Notes under the pieces: model-generated
Told to the model about the DNA's origin: nothing
Seen by the model: only the letters and a program-made list of their open reading frames with translations
Database searches by the model: none
Part shown: piece after piece, positions 35,010 to 43,060 of the stretch
Position numbering within the stretch: position 1 is the first letter of the stretch
Layout: the number at the start of each line of letters is the position of its first letter
Position numbers and translations under genes: made by a program
Source of the DNA: Actinomadura chibensis NBRC 106107
GTDB taxonomy: Bacteria; Actinomycetota; Actinomycetes; Streptosporangiales; Streptosporangiaceae
DNA length: 47,350 nt
Direction: 5' to 3'
NCBI RefSeq assembly: GCF_001552135.1
Contig: NZ_BCQP01000080.1
Span: 1 to 47,350, forward strand

Positions 35010-35651
35010 ATGATGAATGCGAAGCGCACGGCGATCGTGCTGGCGGGCGTCCTCGGCCTGCCCGTCCTGACGGCCACCTCCGCGACCGCGGCCCCCGCCG
35101 CCGCGCCGGACGGTGTCAGCATCGACGTGGTCACCGTCAACGGCTCCGGCTGCCGGCCCGGGACGTGGTCGGTGGACCTCTCCGACGACCGGACCGCCTT
35201 CACCGTCTCCTACAGCGACTTCGTCGCCTCGGCCGGCGGCGCCGCGCCGCCGACGGACTCCCGGAAGAACTGCCAGATCAACCTGCGGGTCAACGCCCCG
35301 AGCGACTACACCTACGGCATCACCGGCCTCGACCACGAGGGCTACGCCAGGCTGCGGGAGGGGGCGTCCGGCACGCAGCTGACGAACGTCTACTTCCAGG
35401 GAGACCCGACGACCCGGCAGATCGGCAACCACCAGCTGCAGGGCTGGTACCGCGGCAGATGGGAGTTCCAGGACAGGATCACCCCGCAGCAGGCGGTCTA
35501 CAAGAACTGCGGCGAGGAGCGCAACCTCAACATCAACACCGAAGTCCGGGTGGACGCGGGAAGCTCCGACGACGCCAGGCCGAGCTACCTGTCGATGGAC
35601 TCCACCCACGGCAGCGCGAAATATCTCTTCGCCTGGAAACGCTGTTCGTAA
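35010..35651 (+). CDS. secreted DUF4360 family protein (paralogue 2)
   Basis: 213 residues from ATG 35010 (ATG 35013 is equally possible; the ribosome site is weak). Sec signal peptide AKRTAIVLAGVLGLPVLTAT with cleavage near ATAAPAAAP. It repeats the motif order of paralogue 1: NGSGCRPGT, DRTAFTVSYSDFVASAGG, SRKNCQINLRVNAPSDYTYG, VYFQG, NCGEERNLNINTEVRVDAGS, YLSMDS and a terminal WKRC. The four cysteines align with those of paralogue 1. It is closer to the typical DUF4360 sequence than paralogue 1. Function unknown; extracellular. It stands alone after the lectin terminator with its own promoter. Confidence 0.88.
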   Translation: MMNAKRTAIVLAGVLGLPVLTATSATAAPAAAPDGVSIDVVTVNGSGCRPGTWSVDLSDDRTAFTVSYSDFVASAGGAAPPTDSRKNCQINLRVNAPSDYTYGITGLDHEGYARLREGASGTQLTNVYFQGDPTTRQIGNHQLQGWYRGRWEFQDRITPQQAVYKNCGEERNLNINTEVRVDAGSSDDARPSYLSMDSTHGSAKYLFAWKRCS

Positions 35652-35969
35652 ATGCTCGGCTAAGTCGATAATCCACCGGACGGCGGAGAATTCCGGCTGA
35701 CCTTCCCGGGCGTGTTTCGGCGGTTTCGGCGCCGGTCGCGCTCGCGGGTGGAGCCGCCGGACGGCGGTGGTGCGCCGGGCCGGGGCATCCGGCGGCGGAT
35801 CGGCGCCGGTGCCCGGCCCGGCGAGACAGCGCTCCGAGCCCGGCACGTCGCCCGCGGACCCGGACCGACCACGCCGTTCCCGCGGTGTTGTCGATGCCGC
35901 AAGGCCCTTTGACGGGTGGGCTGGTCGCTCTACCAGACTGGTCTGTCCGGGCGGGGAGGGACGGGCCTT
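35652..35969. other. intergenic region between DUF4360 and alpha/beta hydrolase genes
   Basis: 318 bases without a gene I can support. A short Arg-rich reading frame near 35712-35912 has no ribosome site or family resemblance. The only structured part is the palindrome and promoter-like element at 35909-35945. Confidence 0.5.
35909..35945 (+). promoter_or_regulatory. promoter-like element with TetR-type palindrome
   Basis: TTGACG at 35909-35914 and TACCAG at 35931-35936 (16-base spacer) form a weak promoter. The palindrome CAGAC-TG-GTCTG (35934-35945) overlaps the -10 and lies 24 bases before the hydrolase start. AGAC/GTCT palindromes are frequent TetR-family operators, but no TetR gene lies in the window. 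Confidence 0.45.
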
Positions 35970-36773
35970 ATGCGAATCGACGTGGACGTCGTGCGGGTCG
36001 ACGACATCGCGGTCGGCTACCGGCATGCCGGGAGCGGCCGGAGCGGAGTGCCGTGGGTGTTCGTGCACGGCCTGGGGGAGGACTCCGCGTCCTGGGCGGC
36101 GCAGCTGAGCGTGATCGGGGAGACCCGGCCCGCGTTCGCGGTCGACGTCCGGGGCCACGGGCGCACCCGGCTCGGGCGCGCGGACGGCACGCTGCGGCAG
36201 TTGGCCGACGACCTGCTCGGCTTTCTCCGGACCGTCGGTCCGAGCGTGTGCGTGGGCTTCTCGATGGGCGGCGCGGTCGTCCTGGCGGCCGCCGCCCGGG
36301 AGCCGGAGCTGGTCGAACACGTCGTGCCCGTCTGCACGTCGAGCGTCGTCGGCCGCCGGGCCGCCGAGCGCTTCCGGACGCGCGCGGACGGCATCGAGGC
36401 CGGGGGAGCGGAGTTCGCGCGCGCGAGCCTGTCCGAGAACCTCACCGCCAACGTGCCGGACCGGCCGCCGGCCGGGTGGGCGGAGCAGCTCGCCTCCCGG
36501 CTCGCGGCGATCGGCGACGGGAAGGGCTACGCCAACGGCGCTCGGGCGATGGCCTCCATGCACGAGGACCCGCTCACCCCCCGGTTGGCGGGCGTCAGGG
36601 CGCCGGTGGACGTCTTCGTCGGTGAGCGCGACACGTCGTGCCCGTGGCGGGCCGGGGAGATCATCGCCGGGGCGGTGTCCGACGGGCGGTGCCACCTGCT
36701 GCCGGGGGTCGGGCATTTCGTCAACATCGAGCGGCCCGACGTCCTCACCGGCGCGCTGACGAGCCTCCGTTGA
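35970..36773 (+). CDS. alpha/beta hydrolase
   Basis: 267 residues from ATG 35970, with GGGGAGGG 9 bases upstream. HGLGED oxyanion loop (33-38), nucleophile elbow GFSMGG with Ser98, acid in FVGERDTSCPW, and His in LLPGVGHFVNIE near the end, so the triad is complete. It resembles enol-lactonase (PcaD)/esterase-type hydrolases and is probably cytosolic. Its 3' end overlaps the end of the opposing CoA-ligase gene by 29 bases. A 3-oxoadipate-enol-lactonase-like or ester-hydrolysing role in the neighbouring aromatic pathway is possible but not shown. Confidence 0.88.
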   Translation: MRIDVDVVRVDDIAVGYRHAGSGRSGVPWVFVHGLGEDSASWAAQLSVIGETRPAFAVDVRGHGRTRLGRADGTLRQLADDLLGFLRTVGPSVCVGFSMGGAVVLAAAAREPELVEHVVPVCTSSVVGRRAAERFRTRADGIEAGGAEFARASLSENLTANVPDRPPAGWAEQLASRLAAIGDGKGYANGARAMASMHEDPLTPRLAGVRAPVDVFVGERDTSCPWRAGEIIAGAVSDGRCHLLPGVGHFVNIERPDVLTGALTSLR

Positions 36774-38088
36774 CGTGCCCCCGGCCCTGATCCGGGCCGC
36801 CCACCAGGTCGAACACGCGCTTGACCTTCCCCGTTCCGGCCACGCCGGTCTTCTCGACGATCTCCGCGTCGTCCATGAACTCCACGAGGAAACGCACGTT
36901 CAGCGTCCGCTGCAAGGTCGTGGCGAGGCCGTCGCCCGCCGAGGGCGCGACCGCGTTGGGGAGCTTGACCGCGAGCACCGAGCCCCGCTCCGGGTGTTCG
37001 CGGTGTTCGAGGAAGAAGTCGACGGGGGCGCCCAGGCTGGACGTCAGGACGTCCTCCACCGAGGAGGCCCAGATCGTCTGGCCGTGGAACCGCACGGCGT
37101 CGTCGACCCGGCCCTGGATCGGCAGGATCCGCACGGAGGTCTCGCCGCAGGGGCACGGTTCGCGCGTGAGGGCGGCCCGGTCGCCGGTGCGGAACCGGAT
37201 CCGCGGGCTGGACGGCCGCAGCCACGAGGTGACCACCAGTTCGCCGTACTCGCCGTCGCCGACCGGCCGCCGCCGCTCGTCGAGTATCTCGGGGACGACG
37301 CCGCTGGTGACGTGCATGCCGAGCGCGCCGTGCCGGGCGCTGCTGGCCGCGCACTCGGCGGCGACCCAGCTCAGGTCCGTCGACGCGAAGTTCATGACGA
37401 CCGGCGCGTGCCAGGCGTCCTCCAGGTGGCGGCGGTTCTCGGCGCTCAGGGCCTCGCCGTTGGTGAGGAGGAGGCGGACGCTGGAGGCGCGCGTGTCGAA
37501 CCCCAGCTCGCGCGCCCTGCGGGTGAGGTAGGTCAGGTACGAGCCCGCTCCCTGCAGCACGGTCGCGCCGACGGTCTGGACCACGTCGAGCAGTTTCTCG
37601 GCCGGGGTGACCTTGCCGCTGCTGAGCGGCAGGACGGTCGCGCCCACCGCCCGGGCGGCCTGGACGCACGACCACGCGCCGCGCGGCAGGCCGAAGGTCA
37701 GCGTGATCGCGCATATGTCGCCGGAATGGATGCCCATCAGCTCCATGTGCTCCCGGTAGACCTGCTCCATTCGCGGGAGGTCCGTGCGGGGGACGGGGAA
37801 GATGCGCGGTTTGCCGGTCGTTCCGGTGCTGGAGTGGACGAACGCCAGATCGGCGAGGGCCTCCTCGACGTAGAGGTCCCCGAACGGCGGGCGCGCCGCG
37901 ATGGAGGCGCGCAGTTCCGCGACGGACCAGGTCGGCCACTCCTGGAGGTCGGGCGCCTCGGCGGGCACGCGTCCGGCCGTCTCGCTCCACAGGCGCGCGT
38001 AGAACGGCACGTCGCGCAGGGCCGTCGTCAGCGCGGCACGCAGGCCGTGGGGGGTGTTCGGTCGGTGTCCGTGGCTCGACTGTCCCAT
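36745..38088 (-). CDS. PaaK-like aryl-CoA ligase (AMP-binding)
   Basis: 447 residues from ATG 38088 with GGGAG 7 bases upstream. Adenylate-forming signatures: FVHSSTGTTGKPRIFPV (P-loop, near 88-104), GEYGELVVTSW, RFRTGDRAAL, then EPCPCGETSVRILPIQGRVD with the PaaK-type Cys-rich turn, and the C-terminal lysine region GTGKVKRVFDLV. The short length and N-terminal DVPFYARLW match phenylacetate-CoA ligase rather than long-chain acyl-CoA synthetases. It should activate an aromatic acid with ATP and CoA in the cytosol. Last gene of the minus-strand operon, 26 bases after the amidase, so the amidase product may be its substrate. Confidence 0.9.
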   Translation of the reverse strand: MGQSSHGHRPNTPHGLRAALTTALRDVPFYARLWSETAGRVPAEAPDLQEWPTWSVAELRASIAARPPFGDLYVEEALADLAFVHSSTGTTGKPRIFPVPRTDLPRMEQVYREHMELMGIHSGDICAITLTFGLPRGAWSCVQAARAVGATVLPLSSGKVTPAEKLLDVVQTVGATVLQGAGSYLTYLTRRARELGFDTRASSVRLLLTNGEALSAENRRHLEDAWHAPVVMNFASTDLSWVAAECAASSARHGALGMHVTSGVVPEILDERRRPVGDGEYGELVVTSWLRPSSPRIRFRTGDRAALTREPCPCGETSVRILPIQGRVDDAVRFHGQTIWASSVEDVLTSSLGAPVDFFLEHREHPERGSVLAVKLPNAVAPSAGDGLATTLQRTLNVRFLVEFMDDAEIVEKTGVAGTGKVKRVFDLVGGPDQGRGHVNGGSSARR

Positions 38089-38114
38089 CGGGCGTCTCCC
38101 TTGTTCCGTGCCGG

Positions 38115-39479
38115 TCACAGCGACCGGGTGAGTTTCTCCGCCATGGCGAGGACTCCCGCGTCGTCCCCGAACCGGCCGATGATCTGCATGGCCCGCGGCA
38201 GGCCCGACCGGTAGGCGCCGAAGGGGACGGAGACCGCGGGGAGTCCGGCGAGGTTGAGCAGCGCCAGCCGTGGGAATTGCGGCGGGGCCGTGCTCTCCGT
38301 GAGGCGGGGCGCTTCGGGCGCCACCACGGAGAACGCGTAGTCGTAGGCGGTGAGCGCCTGCCTCAGCGCGAGGCCGCGCCCGCGTTCCGCGCTGGTCGCG
38401 TGCAGGTATTCGACGGCGCTCTGGGTCCGTCCGGCCTCGTAGATCGGGCGGGCGTAGTCGGTGAGTTCGTCGGCGGCGGCGAAGAAGTCCGGTGAGAGCC
38501 TCAGCGCGGCCGCGACGTGCTCGGCGGCGTACGGCCAGACCCGCGCGGGGGTCGGCGGCGGGACGAGCCGGTCCCACCGGAGCCGGTCGAGGGCGCCGAA
38601 GGCGTCCCGCAGGAAGTCGGCCAGCTCCCGCGCCAGCGCGGCCTCCTCCTCCGACGCCTCCGCTTCCTCGGTGATGAAGCCGACCCGCAGGCCGTCCGTG
38701 CCGCTGCTGAGCGCGCGCTCGAACTCCTCGTCGGCCAGCGGGCCCAGCCCGCTGGCGGGATCGCGCCAGTCGGGGCCGCCGAGGGTCTTCGTCAGCTCCC
38801 AGGCGTCGCGCGCGTCCCGCGTGATCGGCCCGGGGTGCGAGCGGGTCGGCGCGGCGTTCCAGTCCTGCACCCACGGGAGGCGCCGGAAGGACGGCTTGAA
38901 CCCGGTCAGGCCCTGGTAGGCGGCGGGGATCCGGATCGAGCCGGCGGAGTCGGTGCCGATGGCGGCGGCGCACATCCCGGCGGCCACCGACGCCGCGGCC
39001 CCGCCGCTGGACCCGCCGCAGCTCCGGGCGGGGTCGAGCGGGTTGCGGCCCGGACCGGTGAGCCGGTTGCGGACGTCCGTGCGGAGCGCGAACTCGGACG
39101 TGTTGGTCTTGCCGATGATGATCGCCCCGTGCCTCCGCAGGCGCTCGGCGAGCACGCTGTCGGGCCGCCGGTTGTGCCGGAACACCGCCGACCCGTAGGT
39201 GGTGGGCATCCCGGAGACCTCGATGGTGTCCTTCACCGAGACCGGCAGGCCGAGCAGGGCCGGACGGGGACCGGCGGCCCGCCACGCCTTCGTCGCCGTC
39301 TCCGCCTCGGCCAGCGCGCGGTCGCGGTCCACCGCGAGGAAGGCGTGGATCGTCCCGTCGTGCGCGTCGACGCGGTCCAGCGCCCGCGCGACCGCCGCCA
39401 GGGGGGTGTCCTCGCCGCCGCGGAAGCGCTCCCGCAGTTGCAGCAGCGTGGGTTCGTCCGGCAGGTGGACGCCGCTCAT
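38115..39479 (-). CDS. amidase (amidase signature family)
   Basis: 454 residues from ATG 39479, overlapping the IclR stop. The Ser-cisSer-Lys triad is visible: Lys in PVSVKDTIEV, the cis-Ser in CGGSSGGAAAS, and the nucleophile in GTDSAGSIRIPAA. The C-terminal part ends with NLAGLPAVSVPFGAYRSGLP, typical of the family. It hydrolyses an amide to a free acid and ammonia or amine in the cytosol. Some members instead do amidotransfer, but the absence of a GatB partner argues for catabolic use. It sits between the regulator and the CoA ligase, which fits amide opening followed by CoA activation. Confidence 0.92.
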   Translation of the reverse strand: MSGVHLPDEPTLLQLRERFRGGEDTPLAAVARALDRVDAHDGTIHAFLAVDRDRALAEAETATKAWRAAGPRPALLGLPVSVKDTIEVSGMPTTYGSAVFRHNRRPDSVLAERLRRHGAIIIGKTNTSEFALRTDVRNRLTGPGRNPLDPARSCGGSSGGAAASVAAGMCAAAIGTDSAGSIRIPAAYQGLTGFKPSFRRLPWVQDWNAAPTRSHPGPITRDARDAWELTKTLGGPDWRDPASGLGPLADEEFERALSSGTDGLRVGFITEEAEASEEEAALARELADFLRDAFGALDRLRWDRLVPPPTPARVWPYAAEHVAAALRLSPDFFAAADELTDYARPIYEAGRTQSAVEYLHATSAERGRGLALRQALTAYDYAFSVVAPEAPRLTESTAPPQFPRLALLNLAGLPAVSVPFGAYRSGLPRAMQIIGRFGDDAGVLAMAEKLTRSL

Positions 39480-40360
39480 CAGGCCGTGCTCCGGCGCCTC
39501 GGCGCGGCCCCCCGCCCACCGGCGGCGCGTTCGGCGAACAGCAGCGAGGTGATGTGCTTGCCCGCCAGCACCACCTCGCGGGCGACCAGGTCGTGCCGGT
39601 CACGCAGGGACGCCGTCCTGCCGGAGAGGCCGATGGCGAGCACCGGCGAGCCGACGCCGTCGTGGACGGGCGCCGCCACGGACGTCGTCCCGCGCTGGAG
39701 TTCGTCGACGGTGACGCAGTAGCCCTGCCGGCGGACGTCCGCCAGCCGGGCGCGGACCTCCTCGTAGGAACGGGGTGCGTTGGGCCCGGCGCCGGCGTAG
39801 GTCGCGTCCGCCAAAAGGGCCTCGACGGCCTCGTCGTCGAGGCCCGACATCAGCGCCCGCCCGGAGGCCGTGCAGTAGATCGGCACGACCCCGCCCGGAA
39901 GCACCCCGCCGGCCCGCTCGTTGACGATGATCTGACCGCCCCGGGGACGCGAGGTGTAGAGCGTGAGCACCTCGTGCCCGGACAGGACGGCCAGCCAGCA
40001 GGTCTGCCCCGTCCGGGAGGCCAGCGTGCGGACGACCGGCCCGGCGATGGAGACCATCTGCCGCCCGCTGACCCGCAGGGAGAACGCGTACACGAGCCAG
40101 CCCAGGGAGTACCGCTGCGTCTCGGCGTCCCGGGTCACCATCCCGTACTCGCCGAGGACCTTCAGCACCCGCGACGCCTGGCTCTTGTCGCAGGGCAGGA
40201 TGTTGGCGAGTTCGGTGACGCTGAGGGACTCGTGCAGCGACAGGTGCCACAGCGCCGCTATCCCGCGGCGCAGCGTGTTCTGGTCCGCCGGGACGGCGGT
40301 GGTGAGCAGGCTCGACAGCCCGAGCCGCGGCCCCGGACGGGCCGGATCGCCGCCGGTCAT
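39479..40360 (-). CDS. IclR family transcriptional regulator
   Basis: 293 residues from ATG 40360 (ATGA overlap with the luciferase-like gene). N-terminal winged helix: LSVTELANILPCDKSQASRV then LKVLGEYGMV (about 46-76). Effector-binding domain with PIYCTASGRALMSGL, GYCVTVDELQRGTTSVAAPV and GLSGRTASL. IclR proteins sense small aromatic or acid ligands and control catabolic genes. Here the gene is inside the operon, between the oxygenase and the amidase, so its expression rises with the pathway, an unusual place for a regulator that is normally divergent. A C-terminal Arg/Ala-rich tail of about 15 residues extends beyond the domain. Confidence 0.92.
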   Translation of the reverse strand: MTGGDPARPGPRLGLSSLLTTAVPADQNTLRRGIAALWHLSLHESLSVTELANILPCDKSQASRVLKVLGEYGMVTRDAETQRYSLGWLVYAFSLRVSGRQMVSIAGPVVRTLASRTGQTCWLAVLSGHEVLTLYTSRPRGGQIIVNERAGGVLPGGVVPIYCTASGRALMSGLDDEAVEALLADATYAGAGPNAPRSYEEVRARLADVRRQGYCVTVDELQRGTTSVAAPVHDGVGSPVLAIGLSGRTASLRDRHDLVAREVVLAGKHITSLLFAERAAGGRGAAPRRRSTA

Positions 40361-41424
40361 CGCCGTTCGGGCCATTCCGCGAGAACCGGCGCGACTTCCT
40401 TGCCGAGCAGCCGGAGGCATTCCAGGTGCTGTTCGTGGGTCGCGCCGTCGAAGAGGACGTCGACCTCGTCCACGCCGAGGTCGTACATCCGCCGCGCCGC
40501 CGCGACGCAGTCCGCCGGGCTCCCGAACATGCTCGGGCTCTCATTGATGATCATGTCGAGGTCGTCCTTGAACACCCGGGCCCGGTCGAAGGAGACGGAG
40601 GAACCCGTCTTGCGCACCATCTGCTCGTACATCTCGACCGTGCGGTTGACGTAGCCGACCACGTAGTCGCCGGCCTGGCGCCTGGCCTCGGCCATCGACT
40701 CCGCGCAGTGCCCGTTGACGAGGATCGCGACCCGGTCGAGCCGCACGAGCCCGGGCGGCGTGTCGGCGCCGGTCGCCGCCTCGAACGCCTCGCGGTAGCG
40801 CGCGACCCGGCGCTCGGCCTGGTCCCAGTGGATGCCGTTGCCGCCGGTGAGGAGCCCGAGGCCGAGCCTGCCCGCGGTCGCGTGGGAGCCGGGGCTGGTC
40901 GCCGCCCAGTAGATCATCGGGTGCGGCCGGTTGACGGGCTTCGGCACGACGGCGACCGGAGCGATCGTGTGGAACCTGCCGTCGTAGGACAGGACCGGAC
41001 GCGTCCAGGCCCGGAGGATGACGTCGAGGTCCTCCAGGGTCCGGGGCTCGGTCTCCGGCACCGGGACGCCGAACGCCTCGGCCGTCAGCGGGGTGTTCCC
41101 GCGCCCGATGCCGAACTCCATGCGCCCGTCCGCCAGGACGTCGATCGCCGCCCAGCGCTCCGCCACGTTGAGCGGATGGTGCAGCGGCGTGATCACGACG
41201 CCGGGACGGATGACGATCCGCGACGTCTCCCGCGCGATCGCCGCCATGATCACGTCGATCGGGCCGGTGACGTTCGTCGGGAACTTGAAGTGCTGCTCGG
41301 AGATGCTGAACGAGTGCAGGCCCGCCTCGTCGGCGACGGCCGCCTCCGCCACGATCTCCCGGATCCGCCGGGCGGGGTCCCCGTGCCCGCCCACGAACCC
41401 CTGGGTGGCGACACCGAGCTTCAC
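40357..41424 (-). CDS. LLM-class (luciferase-like) flavin-dependent monooxygenase
   Basis: 355 residues from GTG 41424 with GGAGGAG upstream, overlapping the thioesterase stop as GTGA. TIM-barrel luciferase-like family: start KLGVATQGF, SISEQHF near 40-46, VITPLHHPLNVAERWAAIDV then LADGRMEFGIGRG, and GSPADCVAAARRM near the end. Members use FMNH2 supplied by a reductase, or F420, so cofactor cannot be fixed. In this operon it may hydroxylate or oxidatively cleave the substrate before or after ring opening. No separate flavin reductase of the usual small type is in the window. Confidence 0.9.
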   Translation of the reverse strand: MKLGVATQGFVGGHGDPARRIREIVAEAAVADEAGLHSFSISEQHFKFPTNVTGPIDVIMAAIARETSRIVIRPGVVITPLHHPLNVAERWAAIDVLADGRMEFGIGRGNTPLTAEAFGVPVPETEPRTLEDLDVILRAWTRPVLSYDGRFHTIAPVAVVPKPVNRPHPMIYWAATSPGSHATAGRLGLGLLTGGNGIHWDQAERRVARYREAFEAATGADTPPGLVRLDRVAILVNGHCAESMAEARRQAGDYVVGYVNRTVEMYEQMVRKTGSSVSFDRARVFKDDLDMIINESPSMFGSPADCVAAARRMYDLGVDEVDVLFDGATHEQHLECLRLLGKEVAPVLAEWPERR

Positions 41425-41894
41425 GGGCGCTCCTCCTTCGTCCGGTCGGCGGTCAGCCCGTGCCGCGCGGCCGCGGACCGGAGGTCGCGCAGCCACTGCC
41501 CGGCGCGCGGCTTCGTCCCGTCGCGGCTCACCGCGACGCCGGTCAGCTCGACGGTGGCGCGCACGCCGCCGTCGGGCCCGGCGATCCGGGTGGTCGTCGT
41601 GAACGAGCGGTCGCCGACCCGGGACACGAACGTCCGGACGACGACGAGGTCGCCCAGCCGGAGCGCGCCGTAGTGGTTGATCACCTGGCGGACCATCGGG
41701 TAGTGCACGTCGGCGCGGCCGAGTTCCTCGATCGGACGCCCCGCCGCGCGGAACAGGTTCTCCATGCCGACCTGCGCCCACTGGACGGGATGGCCGATGT
41801 AGACGACGCCCGCGGCGTCGGTGTGGTGCATCGAGACGCGGCTCGTGTACTCGTCGACGTGGCTCGGCGCGGAATCGACGTCAGAAAGTGTCAT
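41421..41894 (-). CDS. acyl-CoA thioesterase, 4HBT (hotdog) family
   Basis: 157 residues from ATG 41894. Hotdog fold with the 4HBT signature HTDAAGVVYIGHPVQW, Asp26 being the expected catalytic residue, followed by the AQVGMENLF helix. Beta strands QVINHYGALRLGDLVVVRTF and RSFTTTTRIAG follow. Members release free acid from aromatic or aliphatic CoA esters (4-hydroxybenzoyl-CoA thioesterase, YbgC type). It overlaps both neighbours, so it is coupled to the monooxygenase. With the PaaK-like ligase in the same operon it suggests CoA is removed at the end of the upper pathway or that stalled thioesters are rescued. Confidence 0.88.
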   Translation of the reverse strand: MTLSDVDSAPSHVDEYTSRVSMHHTDAAGVVYIGHPVQWAQVGMENLFRAAGRPIEELGRADVHYPMVRQVINHYGALRLGDLVVVRTFVSRVGDRSFTTTTRIAGPDGGVRATVELTGVAVSRDGTKPRAGQWLRDLRSAAARHGLTADRTKEERP

Positions 41895-42111
41895 GGTGCG
41901 GAGTCCAGTCCATGGGCGCGAAGTCGGATTCGCTGATCACTTCGCCGCCCGGGTCGGGCAGCGGCGGGTTGTGTCCGGGGGAGATGCCGACCGTCGGGGC
42001 GTGCCGCCGAAAGACGATCTCGCCTTTTTCGTCGTCGCGGTACATGGCGGTGCCCCAGACCGCTTCGCCATGTATTCGCGCCTTGCCGGTTCGGAACATC
42101 GCTTTCCACAT
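41881..42111 (-). CDS. small protein of unknown function
   Basis: 76 residues if it starts at ATG 42111 (MWKAMF), 111 if at ATG 42216. I prefer 42111: GAAGG lies about 10 bases upstream, and the extra segment has many A/T-ending codons and low complexity, unlike a normal reading frame here. The protein reads WKAMFRTGKARIHGEAVWGT then AMYRDDEKGEIVFRRHAPTV, and ends with a Pro/Gly-rich tail SPGHNPPLPDPGGEV and PHHDTF. No family recognised. Its codons contain more A/T than those of its neighbours. It overlaps the thioesterase start by 14 bases and follows the dioxygenase gene, so it belongs to the operon. A small oxygenase accessory subunit is possible but unsupported. Confidence 0.55.
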   Translation of the reverse strand: MWKAMFRTGKARIHGEAVWGTAMYRDDEKGEIVFRRHAPTVGISPGHNPPLPDPGGEVISESDFAPMDWTPHHDTF

Positions 42112-42217
42112 TTTCCGGTCACCTTCGGGAAATCGGTCGGGCTTTTCCTTTTGACTCTGCCGAATTCGCCGGGGCCCGGGCAACGCGGCTTGCGGTCCCT
42201 GCAACCCGGCGGCCATC

Positions 42218-43060
42218 TCAGCCGGTGACGGGCCGGTGCCCCCAACTGCTGAACGGCCTGCCGACCCGCCGTACGGCCCAGTCGGGGCCGACGCGCATTC
42301 CGCCGAACCCGATCTCCATTTCCCAGCCGGACGGTGTCCTGGCGTAGAAGGAGACGAGGTCGTCGATCGCGTGCCGCCCGAGCGTCTTGGTCACCAGGCC
42401 GCGTTTCATGGCCTCGTCGAGACTCCGCCCGACCTGCTCCAGGTCGAGTGCCTGCAAAAGGACGTGATGCAGTTCCCCGCGCTGCCATTGCATGAGCGCC
42501 GCGGAATGGTGGCGCGCGTTGCACCGCAGGAAGGAGAACGCGTCGGGCATGACGTCGGTGACGCGGAAGCCGAGGACGCCGCAGAAGAAGTCGACGGCCT
42601 TGGCCAGGTCGGTGACCCCGAGCGCCACGTGGCCGAGCCCGAGCTCCCCGGTCACGAAACCGACGCCGGGACGGCTGAAGGCCACCGGCTCCGCGGCGAC
42701 CGAGGCGCCGAGGCACACCTCGTGCCGGAGCCCGTCCGGGTCGGTGAACCGCAGCAGGTCGATGACCTCGCGGTCCGCGGTCTCGGCCGTCGTGCCGCGC
42801 TCGACGGTGACCCCGGCCTCCTCCAGCGCGATCCGGCACTCCAGCAGGTCGGCGGCCGTGGCGACCTCCCATCCGAGCCACGCGGGGGCGTCCTCGGCGG
42901 CGGCGCGGAGGTCGAGCCGGTAGGACCGCTCGTCCAGGCGCAGCTTCAGGCGGTCGCCGTCGCGGACCGGCGCGAGGCCGAGGACGGCGGTCGCGAACTC
43001 CTCCCACGCGTCGAGGTCCCGGGCGTTGACGGCCAGATGGGAAAGGGCCTTGACCCTCAT
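42218..43060 (-). CDS. type I extradiol ring-cleavage dioxygenase (VOC fold, BphC/HsaC-like)
   Basis: 280 residues from ATG 43060. Two VOC domains: an N-terminal one without metal ligands (MRVKALSHLAVNARDLDAWE) and a C-terminal catalytic one. Iron ligands: His144 (LGLGHVAL), His198/199 (GELHHVLL) and Glu249 (GWEMEIGF). The second-sphere acid/base His is in NARHHSAAL (184/185). Length fits two-domain type I enzymes. It cleaves a catechol next to the diol using Fe(II) and O2 to a meta-cleavage product. The next gene in the transcript encodes the matching hydrolase, with ATGA coupling, like bphC-bphD or hsaC-hsaD. The catechol substrate is unknown. Confidence 0.92.
   Translation of the reverse strand: MRVKALSHLAVNARDLDAWEEFATAVLGLAPVRDGDRLKLRLDERSYRLDLRAAAEDAPAWLGWEVATAADLLECRIALEEAGVTVERGTTAETADREVIDLLRFTDPDGLRHEVCLGASVAAEPVAFSRPGVGFVTGELGLGHVALGVTDLAKAVDFFCGVLGFRVTDVMPDAFSFLRCNARHHSAALMQWQRGELHHVLLQALDLEQVGRSLDEAMKRGLVTKTLGRHAIDDLVSFYARTPSGWEMEIGFGGMRVGPDWAVRRVGRPFSSWGHRPVTG

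Noticed and set aside
13254..35651. DUF4360 copies as ends of a mobile element carrying the cassette
   Set aside because: They are diverged coding genes in direct orientation, and no transposase, integrase, att-like repeat or tRNA was seen.
35712..35912. Small Arg-rich protein gene in the gap before the hydrolase
   Set aside because: No ribosome binding site, no family resemblance and a composition typical of chance frames in GC-rich DNA.
36745..36773. 29-base convergent overlap as a regulatory antisense device
   Set aside because: Short tail-to-tail overlaps are common in dense genomes, and no extra structure or promoter was seen there.
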